Assembly: GCA_030041415.1 (NCBI GenBank)
Contig: JASHNX010000119.1
Span: 1-35,365 of the forward strand
DNA length: 35,365 bases
Direction: 5' to 3'
Source: Candidatus Sulfotelmatobacter sp.
Lineage (GTDB): Bacteria > Acidobacteriota > Terriglobia > Terriglobales > Acidobacteriaceae
The notes under the pieces were generated by a model. It was not told the origin of the DNA. It made no database searches and worked only from the letters and a program-made list of their open reading frames with translations. The translations under genes and the position numbers were made by a program. This document shows positions 16,087-24,931 of this stretch, piece after piece (the stretch's first letter is position 1; every line of letters starts with the position of its first letter).

Positions 16087-16817
16087 AGGCGGACATTCGC
16101 CTCAGTGTGGCTCAAATAACCGATGGAAGCGTCCTGGCCGATGTGAAAATCAAGGTCTCCGCCGCGGGTTGTCACGACGAATGCGCCTTCAATCGCGGGA
16201 GCCCAGATGATTTTGCCTTCAACAAGTCGTTTGACGTGTTCGAGAACTGGATACCCGTAATCACTGGTCTCAGCGAGCTCGGTGTAAGCCTCGGCGCCAA
16301 GGAGAACGGCATAGGGACCGTTGACCCCGACCAGGCGCAGTTGACTTAAGGCTTGTGCAAAGGCCTCCGGATATTTACGCACGTCGCCGGGAAGAGAGTT
16401 CTTCGGATTGCTGGTGCCCTGGCGAATTCCGACAATTCCGGCTGCTTCGTATCCTTCGAAAATGGCGCGGTCTTCGGCGAAAGCCAGAGAGCGTGCGGCA
16501 TCTTTTGCGGGTTGCCAATCAGAATCGTTCGCGCCGCGTTCGACGTCGTCAATCATCTGGCGGTCAAGTTCGAAAGGAACGCGCAACTCGACGAGGGCCT
16601 TGACCTCTCGCTGTCGCGCGGTGATGCTCTTGTCGTGTGAGGCGATCGGGCTCACGTGGCCGGTGCCAATGGCTGAGAGAGCTACTCCTGCCGGTCCATG
16701 AACATCTACAACGCGGCGGCCGGCAAGATAGCGCTTGAGAGTGCGTGAAGTCTCCTCCTCGATTTGAGCCCACGCGGCATCGGAAATCGGAGCCAGCTCG
16801 CGGTGCAGGTTATTCAT
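15999..16817 (-). CDS. Encapsulin shell protein, family 1 (linocin M18/CFP29-like)
   Basis: 272 residues, the normal length for family 1. It begins MNNLHRELAPISDAAWAQIEEE and carries the characteristic GRRVVDVHGPAGVALSAIGTG, the P-domain/E-loop region ARQREVKALVELRVPFEL, and the C-terminal ASIGYLSH..NVRLYLQETFTFLYLT segment, all typical of HK97-fold encapsulins. It self-assembles into a protein nanocompartment. Its start overlaps the end of the DyP peroxidase gene by 8 nt, and that peroxidase has a targeting peptide, so cargo and shell are translationally coupled. The compartment likely protects against oxidative stress. Confidence 0.95.
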   Translation of the reverse strand: MNNLHRELAPISDAAWAQIEEETSRTLKRYLAGRRVVDVHGPAGVALSAIGTGHVSPIASHDKSITARQREVKALVELRVPFELDRQMIDDVERGANDSDWQPAKDAARSLAFAEDRAIFEGYEAAGIVGIRQGTSNPKNSLPGDVRKYPEAFAQALSQLRLVGVNGPYAVLLGAEAYTELAETSDYGYPVLEHVKRLVEGKIIWAPAIEGAFVVTTRGGDLDFHIGQDASIGYLSHTEANVRLYLQETFTFLYLTSESAVALGPPSKPRSS

Positions 16818-17907
16818 GGCAATTGTCTCCTTTCAAGGAACCGATGCCCAGCGAACCATCGTTGGATGGCGCGGTGGATGCGGAGGTTTCAGTCGACGAC
16901 GAAGAGGTCGGATCACTCTGTGCTTCAGATGATGTTGCGGGAGAAGATTGAACGGGCGAAACGCTATCGAGGAACGTGGCGGTCGGAACGAAGAAAAGAC
17001 TTCCGGTGACCGCGGTGCTGAAATCGAGGATGCGATCGTAATTGCCGGGCGGGCGGCCGATGAACATGTTTTCAAGCATCTGTTCGATGGTGCGGGGCGA
17101 GCGGCTATAACCGATGAAATACGTGCCGAATTCGCCGTGGCCGGGCCGGCCGAAGGGCATGTTGTCGCGGAGGATTTTGATTTCGCGGCCGTTTTCTTCG
17201 ATGGTGTTTAGAGCGTTGTGAGCGGAGGTGGGCTTCACGGAATCGTCGAGTTCGATGTCCGAAAGTTTGGTGCGCCCGATGATTTTTTCCTGGGCTTCGG
17301 TCGGAATATTGTTCCAGGCGTCGAGGTTGTGAAGATACTTTTGCACGATGACGTAGCTTCCACCGCCAAAAGCCGGATTTTCGTCGCCGATGAAAACCGC
17401 GTCGGAGGCCACACTGCCCGTGGGGTTTTCGGTGCCGTCCACGAAGCCAAGGAGATCGCGTTCGTCGAAGTAGCGGAAGCCGTGGACTTCGTCGGCCGTG
17501 GTAACTGCGCCCGCGAGACGCGTCATGATCTGCGTGGCGAGCTCGAAGCAGAGGTCCATGTGCTTGGCGCGAATGTGAAAGATCAAATCGCCAGGCGTGG
17601 AAACAGCATGCCGTGGACCGGAGCGAAATTCCCGAAAGGGATGAAGTTCAGCAGGTCGCGGTGAGCCGAAAAGGCGATCCCAGGCATTGGAACCGAAACC
17701 CATGATGCATGAAAGCGCCCCATCGAGGGCGCGAAAACCGACGGAACGCAGAAGGGCGGAAACATCGGCGCAAAGCGAGAGAACTGTATCGCGACTTGCG
17801 TCGCCGGGATTGATCGTGACGACAAGAAAAATTGCCGAGGCAGTGAGCGGCGATGAGACGAGCTGCGAGATCCCGGATGTCTGGCCGCTGATGGTTTCGG
17901 ACGCCAT
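16810..17907 (-). CDS. DyP-type haem peroxidase, encapsulin cargo
   Basis: 365 residues. The DyP signature GFVDGTENP (154-162, catalytic Asp157), the proximal haem ligand candidate His230 (PTSAHNA) and the distal Arg247 (KILRDNMPFG) are present, so it should be active with H2O2. The catalytic domain ends near 316. A Ser/Thr/Pro-rich linker (about 317-349) leads to GSLGIGSLKG (351-360), the canonical encapsulin cargo-loading peptide, and a short tail DNCHE. The stop overlaps the encapsulin start by 8 nt. No strong Shine-Dalgarno is visible before the ATG. A small ORF and mnmA lie upstream on the same strand. Confidence 0.95.
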   Translation of the reverse strand: MASETISGQTSGISQLVSSPLTASAIFLVVTINPGDASRDTVLSLCADVSALLRSVGFRALDGALSCIMGFGSNAWDRLFGSPRPAELHPFREFRSGPRHAVSTPGDLIFHIRAKHMDLCFELATQIMTRLAGAVTTADEVHGFRYFDERDLLGFVDGTENPTGSVASDAVFIGDENPAFGGGSYVIVQKYLHNLDAWNNIPTEAQEKIIGRTKLSDIELDDSVKPTSAHNALNTIEENGREIKILRDNMPFGRPGHGEFGTYFIGYSRSPRTIEQMLENMFIGRPPGNYDRILDFSTAVTGSLFFVPTATFLDSVSPVQSSPATSSEAQSDPTSSSSTETSASTAPSNDGSLGIGSLKGDNCHE

Positions 17908-17993
17908 TGCAATTTGATTCGCCGGCTCTGAGAGAAAATCGCCTTTCGAGAAGTACCCCCCTTGGGGATCAGAAATCGACAGCTTATCAAAGG

Positions 17994-18158
17994 TCAGTGA
18001 TTGAGGTCGACACTACGGGCGCGAATTTGGCCTGGCGCCTCCACAAGTCCGTCGTTCAAATCGGAGGCGGAAAACGCACCTTTGCCTTCGATGTTGACTG
18101 CCGGATAATGCAGAGCATCGTCAGGATGCAACTGATTTTCTCTCTGCCTTATGCCCAT
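17994..18158 (-). CDS. Small ORF between mnmA and dyp (54 residues)
   Basis: An uninterrupted frame of 55 codons starts with ATG at 18158 and stops with TGA at 17994. The protein begins MGIRQRENQLHPDD and ends RARSVDLNH. It starts 9 nt after the mnmA stop, and AGGTGA overlapping that stop gives a Shine-Dalgarno at about 8 nt spacing. The encoded protein is hydrophilic, without membrane segments or Cys. No family is recognised. It is followed by an 86-nt gap and then the dyp-encapsulin pair on the same strand. Translation is inferred, not shown. Confidence 0.4.
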   Translation of the reverse strand: MGIRQRENQLHPDDALHYPAVNIEGKGAFSASDLNDGLVEAPGQIRARSVDLNH

Positions 18159-18167
18159 GATGAGCGC

Positions 18168-19280
18168 TCACCTGATCCATCCGCCGCCAACCACGATGTC
18201 ACCGTCATAAAATACCGCGGCCTGTCCCGGAGTAATCGCGCGCTGTGGCTGATCGAATGTCACGAGAATCTCATCACTACCCGTCTTCTCGATCATTGCT
18301 GCAGCCGGCTCATGGCGATGCCGGATCTTTACTGCAACCCGCATCGGCGCATGCAGATCGGCGACCGAGATGAGATTAATCCGCGTCGCGTACAACGTTT
18401 GCGAATACAGTTGCTGGTCGCCGCCTACAACCACCTTGTTCTCCGCTCCGTTGATCTGAATTACGTAGAGCGGCGATCCGGTAGCGACCCCCAGTCCCTT
18501 GCGCTGGCCGACGGTGAAGTTGTGAATGCCGCTATGCTCGCCGATCACCTCTCCGCTGGTCGTGACCAGTTCGCCAGCCGTATCGGGCAAAGCTTCCCCA
18601 CTCTCGGCAAGATAAGCATCGATAAAGCGCTTGTAGTCGCCGCCAGGCACGAAACAGATTTCCTGCGAGTCCGGCTTCTCAGCCAGAGCGAGACCGTGCT
18701 CGCGTGCCATCTCACGAACCTCAGGCTTCGTCATTCCGCCAAGGGGAAACAGCGTGCGGCTGAGTTGCTCTTGCGTGAGACCGAAAAGAAAATATGTCTG
18801 ATCCTTGCTGCGGTCGGCGGGACGTCGAAGCAGCCAGCGTTCGCGAGCATCGTCGTATTCAACCCACGCGTAATGGCCAGTAGCAACGGCATCGGCGCCA
18901 ATCTGCCGCGCCACGACGTGAAGCTGATCGAATTTCAAATGATTGTTGCAGAGGCTGCATGGAATCGGCGTACGACCGGAAAGATACTCGGCGACGAACG
19001 GCCGCACTACATCGCGCTCGAAGCGCTCTTCATGATTCACGACGTAATACGGAATGCCGAGGTGCTGAGCCACGCGGCGCGCATCGTAAACGTCGTCGAG
19101 CGAGCAGCAGCGTCCGGTTACCTGCTCGGGCATGCCCTCGCGTCCAGCCAGACGCCGCTGATTCCAGAGTTGCATGGTGAGGCCGACCACGTTGTGCCCG
19201 TCCGCGCGCAACATGGCCGCAACGGTGGAGGAATCGACTCCTCCCGACATGGCTACCGCAATGGTGCGTTGCGAGGGCAT
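18168..19280 (-). CDS. mnmA: tRNA-specific 2-thiouridylase
   Basis: 370 residues from the preferred ATG ([14 protein letters not shown]). It thiolates U34 of Lys, Glu and Gln tRNAs. The ATP PP-loop SGGVDSS (12-18) and the two active-site cysteines, Cys111 (CSLCNN) and Cys209 (SQEICFV), are all intact, with GHYAW, DQTYFLF and [10 protein letters not shown] as further family motifs. The frame extends to a TTG at 19313, but the family normally starts just before IAVAMSGG. The cysteine desulfurase gene lies directly upstream, a natural sulfur donor. Confidence 0.95.
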   Translation of the reverse strand: MPSQRTIAVAMSGGVDSSTVAAMLRADGHNVVGLTMQLWNQRRLAGREGMPEQVTGRCCSLDDVYDARRVAQHLGIPYYVVNHEERFERDVVRPFVAEYLSGRTPIPCSLCNNHLKFDQLHVVARQIGADAVATGHYAWVEYDDARERWLLRRPADRSKDQTYFLFGLTQEQLSRTLFPLGGMTKPEVREMAREHGLALAEKPDSQEICFVPGGDYKRFIDAYLAESGEALPDTAGELVTTSGEVIGEHSGIHNFTVGQRKGLGVATGSPLYVIQINGAENKVVVGGDQQLYSQTLYATRINLISVADLHAPMRVAVKIRHRHEPAAAMIEKTGSDEILVTFDQPQRAITPGQAAVFYDGDIVVGGGWIR

Positions 19281-19372
19281 ATGCTTAATTGTGCGCAACC
19301 ACATTTTCACCAATCATTTGGCCAGTTAGGCGTTATTCCCCGGGCTAGAGCGCAAAGATCAAACACGAACCG

Positions 19373-20557
19373 TTAGATGCTGACTGCAGTCTTGTTGTGT
19401 GTCGGTGACAATTCCCGCAACCGCGCCACCGTCTCCGGTACGAGCGCCAATGCGAAATCGACTTCTTCTCTCGTATTCTGCTTCCCTAAACTGAAACGAA
19501 TGCTGGCTCTCGCTCGATTCGGAGTCATGCCCATAGCGATCAATACATGCGATGGTTCAATTGCTCCCGAAGAACACGCCGCCCCGGTCGAGACTGCAAG
19601 TCCCTTTAGGTCGAGCGCAATGACCAGCGATTCTCCGTCGATGTGATCGAAATTAATGTTCGTCGTGTTCGCAACACGGGGCGCACCACCGCCGTTTACT
19701 GCCGCGTTTTCCACTTGAGCAAGTATTCCCTGCTCCAGCCGGTCCCTCAGCGCAATCATTGTCTTATGATCGCCGCGATTGAAACTCTCTAACGCCAACT
19801 CCGCAGCGCGGCCCAGGCCAACAATTCCAGGCACGTTCTCCGTTCCTGCCCGGCGAGAACGTTCGTGGCGCCCTCCATAAAACAGCGGGTGAAGATGCGT
19901 TCCCTTGCGAACATACAAGGCACCCACACCTTGCGGCGCGTGCATCTTATGGCCGGAAAGCGACAACGCGTGGCAGCCGATTCGCTTTACATCGATTGCA
20001 ACCTTCCCCACTGCTTGCACGGCGTCGGTATGAAAACAAGTTTCAGCTTCTGCAGCAATCTTCCCAATCTCTTCAACCGGCTGCAGAACCCCAGTTTCGT
20101 TGTTCGCCATCATGATCGAAATCAGTTTCGTATTTGGCCGCAACGCACGGCGAACATCGCCGGGATCGACCAAGCCTCGGCCGTCGACCGGAACATACGT
20201 AACCTCGCAGCCAATTTCCTCGAGATGCTTGCACGCGTGAAGAACCGCGTGAAGAACCGCGTGATGCTCGATTGGCGAAGTAATCACGTGACCGCCTGCG
20301 CTCACCAGACCGGCGATTGCAAGATTATCAGCCTCCGTCCCGCCGCTGGTAAAAACGATCTCCGACGCTCGACAACCAAGCAGCGCCGCCACCGATTCGC
20401 GGGCGTTCTCGACCGCTGCACGGGTCTCCTGCCCATAACTGTGAATCGACGAGGCATTGCCAAAGCGCTCGCCGAAGTACGGACGCATGGCTCCGAGCAC
20501 CTCGGGCAGAACCGGCGTGGTGGCGTTGTTATCGAGGTAAATGCGGGGCAAACTCAC
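19373..20557 (-). CDS. Cysteine desulfurase (NifS/IscS type)
   Basis: 394 residues. It removes sulfur from cysteine as an enzyme persulfide. MSLPRIYLDNNATTPVLPEV is the typical start. FTSGGTEADN, the EHHAVL active-site His region, NNETG, PLP Lys204 (SLSGHKMHAPQG) and catalytic Cys328 (STGAACSSG) are present. A 12-bp tandem duplication at 20235-20258 adds four residues (AVLHAVLHA) right after the active-site His. The start is GTG. It is immediately upstream of mnmA and so likely feeds sulfur to tRNA thiolation; an additional role in Fe-S assembly is possible. No iscU or sufU is nearby. Confidence 0.93.
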   Translation of the reverse strand: MSLPRIYLDNNATTPVLPEVLGAMRPYFGERFGNASSIHSYGQETRAAVENARESVAALLGCRASEIVFTSGGTEADNLAIAGLVSAGGHVITSPIEHHAVLHAVLHACKHLEEIGCEVTYVPVDGRGLVDPGDVRRALRPNTKLISIMMANNETGVLQPVEEIGKIAAEAETCFHTDAVQAVGKVAIDVKRIGCHALSLSGHKMHAPQGVGALYVRKGTHLHPLFYGGRHERSRRAGTENVPGIVGLGRAAELALESFNRGDHKTMIALRDRLEQGILAQVENAAVNGGGAPRVANTTNINFDHIDGESLVIALDLKGLAVSTGAACSSGAIEPSHVLIAMGMTPNRARASIRFSLGKQNTREEVDFALALVPETVARLRELSPTHNKTAVSI

Positions 20558-20658
20558 CCGTCTATTCTATGCGGAAACGAGGGCCAATAACGAACTGCGA
20601 TCAGTCCGGAGTAGCTGCAGTCGTCCGGCAGGAAGCACCACCCCTCCGGCGCTTAGGC

Positions 20659-21585
20659 CTAAACCCCAATTACTCCGCACAACTCTTTGACCGCCGCGGC
20701 GCTCTTATCGAGTCCCACCTTCTCTTCCGGCGTCAGCGTGATTTCGATGATCTGCTCGATTCCCTTCGCGCCCAACTTGCACGGCACGCCGACGAAGAGT
20801 CCGCTAATTCCGTATTCGCCTTGCAGATACGCGGCGCAGGGCAAGATTTTCTTTTTGTCTTTGAGAATTGCCTCAACCATCTCCGTCGCGGCCGCCGAAG
20901 GGGCGTAATAGGCGGAGCCCGTTTTCAGGTACTTCACGATCTCAGCGCCGCCGTCGCGGGTGCGCTGCACCAGAGCATCCAGCTTCGATTTCTCAATCAA
21001 CTCGGTGATCGGAATGCCGGCGACTGTCGAATAGCGCGGCAGTGGAACCATCGTGTCGCCATGACCACCGAGAACAAATGCCGTAACGTTCTCCACGCTG
21101 ACTTTCAATTCTTCCGCAATGAACGCACGGAAGCGCGCGGAGTCGAGTACACCGGCCATGCCGATAACTCGCTCGCGCGGAAATCCGCAGAGCTTGAACG
21201 CGGCCTGCGCCATGGCGTCGAGCGGGTTCGAGACCACGATAATGATGCACTTCGGCGAGTGCTTGATCACTTCGCCGACCACGGTTCTCATGATGCCGTG
21301 ATTAGTATTAAGCAAATCGTCGCGGCTCATGCCGGGCTTGCGGGGAATGCCAGCCGTGATCACAACAATGTCAGAGTGCGCAGTGTCTCTGTAATCGTTG
21401 GTGCCCATGATGTGCGAATCGCGCTTCTCGATGGGCATGGCCTCCAGCAGGTCGAGTCCCTTGCCCTGCGGCACGCCCTCGATGATGTCGATAAGAACGA
21501 CGTCGGCTAGTTCTTTGGAGGCGATCCAGTGGGCAGCCGTCGCGCCTACGTTGCCCGAACCTACTATTGTTACTTTCTTTCTCAT
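20659..21585 (-). CDS. mdh: Malate dehydrogenase (LDH-like type)
   Basis: 308 residues from the ATG at 21585 ([15 protein letters not shown]), which has AGGA at suitable spacing. The 405-residue open frame to 21876 runs back into icd in another frame and is not credible. The NAD site GSGNVGA, substrate Arg in [24 protein letters not shown] and the catalytic His in [13 protein letters not shown] are intact, as in the lactate-dehydrogenase-like malate dehydrogenases. It oxidises malate to oxaloacetate with NAD+. It lies directly after icd, so two TCA enzymes are neighbours. Confidence 0.95.
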   Translation of the reverse strand: MRKKVTIVGSGNVGATAAHWIASKELADVVLIDIIEGVPQGKGLDLLEAMPIEKRDSHIMGTNDYRDTAHSDIVVITAGIPRKPGMSRDDLLNTNHGIMRTVVGEVIKHSPKCIIIVVSNPLDAMAQAAFKLCGFPRERVIGMAGVLDSARFRAFIAEELKVSVENVTAFVLGGHGDTMVPLPRYSTVAGIPITELIEKSKLDALVQRTRDGGAEIVKYLKTGSAYYAPSAAATEMVEAILKDKKKILPCAAYLQGEYGISGLFVGVPCKLGAKGIEQIIEITLTPEEKVGLDKSAAAVKELCGVIGV

Positions 21586-21621
21586 AAAATTCCTCGCATG
21601 TATGAGTCCTTTCAGAATTAA

Positions 21622-21702
21622 GCGATTGCGTGATCGTGCGATCGAAGAGCGAAGCAACTGTTTCCCGCCAACAGAATCGCCCAATGACCCAATCGCCCGA
21701 TC
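21622..21702 (-). repeat. Eight-base periodic repeat tracts between icd and mdh
   Basis: Two tracts have an 8-bp period. Positions 21671-21702 hold four units that read (complement) GATCGGGC, GATTGGGT, CATTGGGC, GATTCTGT. Positions 21622-21645 hold three units (GCGATTGC, GTGATCGT, GCGATCGA). They fill most of the 125-nt icd-mdh spacer. Function is unknown; slippage-prone spacer DNA or a binding array are possible. Confidence 0.55.
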
Positions 21703-21710
21703 ACTCCGGG

Positions 21711-23129
21711 TTACACCAGCACTCCCGCTCTCATGTTCTCGATAATGCAGTCGCCGAACTGACTGGTCTTGACTTTCGTTGCGCCTTCCATCAGCCGCTC
21801 GAAATCGTACGTGACTTTCTTCTGCTGAATCGTGCGCTCCATGCCGTTTTCGATCAGGTCGGCGGCTTCGTTCCATCCCAGAAAGCGAAACATCATTACG
21901 CCTGACAGTATCACCGAGCCGGGATTGATCACGTCTTTATCGGCATATTTTGGCGCGGTGCCGTGGGTTGCTTCAAAAATCGCGTAACCATCGCCGATGT
22001 TCGCACCTGGCGCGATACCGAGCCCGCCCACCTGCGCGGCGCACGCGTCGGAAATATAGTCGCCGTTCAAATTTGGCGTGGCAAGAACCGAATACTCGTC
22101 CGGCCGCGTGACGATCTGTTGAAAGATAGAATCGGCAATTCGGTCATTGATCATGATTTTCTTCTTCCACTGGCCGTTGCCGTGTGTCGAGTAAATTTGG
22201 TCGAGGACGTCTTTCACCTCCTGCTCAACCGACGCGCGAAATGCCGGAGGTGCGAATTCCATCCCCGGCTCGACCAGTTCGGCGTTCTGCGCCACTGTCA
22301 AATTCGCATTCTTGTCCTTGTTGTCGAGAATCCAGCTCTCGCGCTCGGTCACGACTTTGTCGCGAAATTCCTGAGTGGCGAGTTCGTATCCCCATTTGCG
22401 GAACGCGCCCTCGGTGAATTTTTGAATGTTTCCTTTGTGCACCAGCGTGACTGTTTTGCGTCCTGTTTCAATCGCGTGCTGAATCGCCATGCGCACGAGA
22501 CGCTTCGTCCCCGTTATAGAAATCGGCTTGATGCCCACACCGGAGTCGCGGCGAATCTGCTTCTTGCCGCCTTTGAGCATTTCTTCATTCAGAAACTTGA
22601 TCAGTTTTGCTGCCTCGGCAGTTCCCTCTTCCCACTCGATGCCGATGTAGACGTCTTCTGTGTTCTCTCGGAAAATAACAACATCCATACGCTCGGGATG
22701 CTTCACCGGCGAGGGAACCCCCTTGTAATACTTCACCGGACGAACGCACGAATACAGATCTAAAACCTGCCGCAGAGTTACATTCAAGGAACGAAAGCCT
22801 CCGCCGACGGGCGTCGTGAGCGGGCCTTTGATGGCCACGCGAAGATCGCGAATGGATTCAACTGTATCGTCGGGCAGCCAGTTGTCGAATTTTGCCTTCG
22901 CTTTTTCCCCAGCGAAAACTTCATACCAGGCAACGCGCCGCTTGCCGTTGTATGCTTTTTCTACCGCCGCATCGAACACTCGAATTGATGCCTTCCAGAT
23001 ATCGCGTCCAGTTCCATCGCCTTCGATAAACGGAATAATCGGATTATCCGGCACATCGTACTTACCGTTGGAATAATTGATCTTCTTTCCGTCCGTGGGC
23101 ACAGCTATACCGTTATAAGACCCCGCCAT
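21711..23129 (-). CDS. icd: Isocitrate dehydrogenase (NADP type)
   Basis: 472 residues. It oxidatively decarboxylates isocitrate to 2-oxoglutarate. The family markers are [14 protein letters not shown], the substrate loop [13 protein letters not shown] (its Ser is the site phosphorylated by AceK in enterics), [34 protein letters not shown] and [11 protein letters not shown]. The long form and sequence style match the bacterial dimeric NADP enzyme. The ATG has AGGAG about 8 nt upstream. It is first in a minus-strand run icd-mdh-desulfurase-mnmA. Confidence 0.96.
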   Translation of the reverse strand: MAGSYNGIAVPTDGKKINYSNGKYDVPDNPIIPFIEGDGTGRDIWKASIRVFDAAVEKAYNGKRRVAWYEVFAGEKAKAKFDNWLPDDTVESIRDLRVAIKGPLTTPVGGGFRSLNVTLRQVLDLYSCVRPVKYYKGVPSPVKHPERMDVVIFRENTEDVYIGIEWEEGTAEAAKLIKFLNEEMLKGGKKQIRRDSGVGIKPISITGTKRLVRMAIQHAIETGRKTVTLVHKGNIQKFTEGAFRKWGYELATQEFRDKVVTERESWILDNKDKNANLTVAQNAELVEPGMEFAPPAFRASVEQEVKDVLDQIYSTHGNGQWKKKIMINDRIADSIFQQIVTRPDEYSVLATPNLNGDYISDACAAQVGGLGIAPGANIGDGYAIFEATHGTAPKYADKDVINPGSVILSGVMMFRFLGWNEAADLIENGMERTIQQKKVTYDFERLMEGATKVKTSQFGDCIIENMRAGVLV

Positions 23130-23174
23130 TCGTCATCTCCTTATGAAGTTCGAGCGATCCTGGGAAAACCCAAC

Positions 23175-23180
23175 ATTATA
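23175..23180 (-). promoter_or_regulatory. Candidate -10 box of icd
   Basis: The complement strand reads TATAAT here, about 46 nt before the icd ATG, giving a leader near 40 nt. No convincing -35 was seen at 16-18 nt spacing. Confidence 0.35.
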
Positions 23181-23272
23181 GAAAACCTGCCGGAACTGCA
23201 CACTATTAAATCCTTTTGCCTTGGCCATAATCCGCTTCTGGAACCAGGTTCTGCCGTTAGGCGCATTGCACA

Positions 23273-23503
23273 ATGCCGGTCGCGCTTCCGATTCTATGCT
23301 GCGGCCACGTTTTATCGCCTCGCGCTCGTCCTTTCACTCGCAGTCGCCGCCTTTGCTGGCGCGACTCCCAGCTACACAGAGTTTGGCCATGGATATTACT
23401 CGTCCTGCTGCTACCGTTTATGATCCTCGGCCTTCTGGTCGCGTTTGTGGTCTGGCCGGTCGGGCGATTGAGCCAGCATTCGCTACCCGCAGCTGCTGCA
23501 TAG
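23273..23503 (+). CDS. Possible small single-span membrane protein
   Basis: 76 residues. The middle contains a strong hydrophobic helix (WILLVLLLPFMILGLLVAFV) flanked by an Arg-rich segment on the N-side, consistent with one membrane span and a cytoplasmic N-terminus. It ends 5 nt from the end of the convergent hypothetical gene. No clear Shine-Dalgarno was seen and no family is recognised. The hydrophobic helix and convergent spacing make it plausible. Confidence 0.4.
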   Translation: MPVALPILCCGHVLSPRARPFTRSRRLCWRDSQLHRVWPWILLVLLLPFMILGLLVAFVVWPVGRLSQHSLPAAAA

Positions 23504-23508
23504 AAGAT

Positions 23509-24093
23509 TCACCACCGTCTCGTCCCGAAATATTTGCGCACTCCTACAGCCGCATAGCGTCCCCAGGGCCCATTGGCGCCGAGATCAGCGGGTCCCAGGT
23601 ATTTGTCGCGCGCGCCCAAGCGGTCAAACAGAAAATGCTGTGTAACGCGGAACTCAAATCCTTTCGCGATGTAGACACCCGCGCCCCACGAGTGCTCAAT
23701 GCCAATCGTATCCGGCGACCAGGTGTAGAGCGCCTGCGGAACATTCTTGCCAAACAGAAATGAGGGTGCACCGAAAACCATGAATCGCCGCAACTGGGTC
23801 CGGCCGAAAGGCCGCACCTCGAGCATCCCCGATAACATGTAGCGCGCGAACATGCTGCAAGGGGCGTCCGCGCCTCCATATTGCCTCGCCGTCGAGGCGC
23901 AGAGGTTTGGGTCGATCTCGTTATGCGGGGGAGCGAGGTCGAGCTGCGCCCATCCCCAGAACATGTCGTGAGGGAAAAACATCCGATCCTGGGTGTCGAT
24001 AATCTTCTTGTCGGTCGGGTATGAGTCACTCTGCGCGCTAACCCCTGAAGAAAAGATCAAAATCAATGCAATCACTGAAAATAGCGCTTTCAT
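23509..24093 (-). CDS. Exported protein, probable small outer-membrane beta-barrel
   Basis: 194 residues. MKALFSVIALILIFSSGVSAQ is a signal peptide with likely cleavage after VSA. The mature part alternates hydrophobic and polar residues, with aromatic-rich strands (FFPHDMFWGWAQLDL, FEFRVTQHFLFDRLG) and a C-terminal strand YAAVGVRKYFG, as in outer-membrane barrel proteins. Two Cys (LCAS, PCSMF) may form a disulfide. GGAGG 4-5 nt before the ATG supports the start. Function is unknown. Confidence 0.7.
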   Translation of the reverse strand: MKALFSVIALILIFSSGVSAQSDSYPTDKKIIDTQDRMFFPHDMFWGWAQLDLAPPHNEIDPNLCASTARQYGGADAPCSMFARYMLSGMLEVRPFGRTQLRRFMVFGAPSFLFGKNVPQALYTWSPDTIGIEHSWGAGVYIAKGFEFRVTQHFLFDRLGARDKYLGPADLGANGPWGRYAAVGVRKYFGTRRW

Positions 24094-24452
24094 TCGGCCT
24101 CCAGATAATTCGTCACTAGGTTATTCAGATCTCAATGGAACATTCCCGTTTGCAACCTGGTCTTGATTTAACCCTCGTCGCACTCGCTAAGGCGGAACAT
24201 TGTAACCCGCAGACGCCTTTTCGCATTGCCCGAAGACCTTGATGCCGAGGCCCGTTGTATTTCGCATCCCGGCGATATGAAACAATGAAACATCGAGCAC
24301 AAACTTCCAGAATTCATATCCAAAATTCTGATTTATTCCATTCGTAGGATTACTGACAAACGCTGCTGGCTAGCAAGGACTTACGGCACAACCACCTACG
24401 GTTTGGTTCGCCGATTGCACACAGCCATGTATAAGCAAGCTCAAAAACCCCA
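24094..24452. other. 359-nt intergenic region with no recognised gene
   Basis: This region separates the divergent barrel-like gene (minus) and the small hypothetical gene (plus). It is more AT-rich in its middle (about 24285-24360). I see no tRNA, no convincing terminator and no ORF with a ribosome binding site. It presumably contains the two promoters. Confidence 0.5.
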
Positions 24453-24779
24453 ATGCCCCAGGAAGTTTCTGTTTCTTATCAAGCCGTCAAAAGTAAGGTC
24501 TACCGATTAGTGGATGCGCTGGTTGTAGGTGAGAAGTCGGAGGCCGAGGTACAAGAGTCAATTCGCCGCTGGTGGGAACTGATCCATCCCGCCGACCGTC
24601 CCATCGCTCAGAAGTATTTGGCGATGGTGCTGGAGAGATCCGCGGTGGCGCTGGATGCCGTTGAAGAGGGAGTGGTCGAGGCGAATCAGCCAGAAATCCT
24701 GCGTGCGCCGGAATCCAACAAAACCCTCAAAATCATCAACCGGCTCAGCAAGCACACTTCGCTGACCAGCGCCGTTTAG
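24453..24779 (+). CDS. Small hypothetical protein
   Basis: 108 residues, predicted mostly helical, soluble and acidic in the middle (GEKSEAEVQESIRRWWELIHPADRPIAQKYL). There is no signal peptide, membrane span or Cys. It ends 152 nt before the LysR gene on the same strand. No family is recognised. The start ATG lacks a Shine-Dalgarno, so the true start could differ. Confidence 0.6.
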   Translation: MPQEVSVSYQAVKSKVYRLVDALVVGEKSEAEVQESIRRWWELIHPADRPIAQKYLAMVLERSAVALDAVEEGVVEANQPEILRAPESNKTLKIINRLSKHTSLTSAV

Positions 24780-24931
24780 ACGGGATAGCGGAAGATTACT
24801 ATCCGCGGGTCACACCCGGTCTTGCGCTTCCTCCCAACGTCCCGTTGGCTACGGTGCCACTCCGCCTTATACTTGCCTGCTTGCGCAACTCCGGGCCTGC
24901 TTTGGTCCGCAGCGGCAGCGCCCTCTGACTC

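Noticed and set aside
17907-19376. Plus-strand open frame of 489 codons
   Set aside because: It lies wholly antisense to mnmA and the following spacer. The protein has no recognisable motif, while mnmA has all its catalytic residues in the opposite frame.
19865-20590. Plus-strand ORF of 241 codons
   Set aside because: It is antisense to the cysteine desulfurase, with no domain recognised.
20569-21510. Plus-strand ORF of 313 codons
   Set aside because: It is antisense to malate dehydrogenase, whose motifs are complete.
21586-21876. N-terminal extension of malate dehydrogenase
   Set aside because: It overlaps the icd 3' end and spacer repeats, and is Arg/Ser-rich without family similarity. 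The ATG at 21585 has a Shine-Dalgarno and the family start.
21963-22763. Plus-strand ORF of 266 codons
   Set aside because: It is antisense to isocitrate dehydrogenase and is a GC-rich shadow frame.
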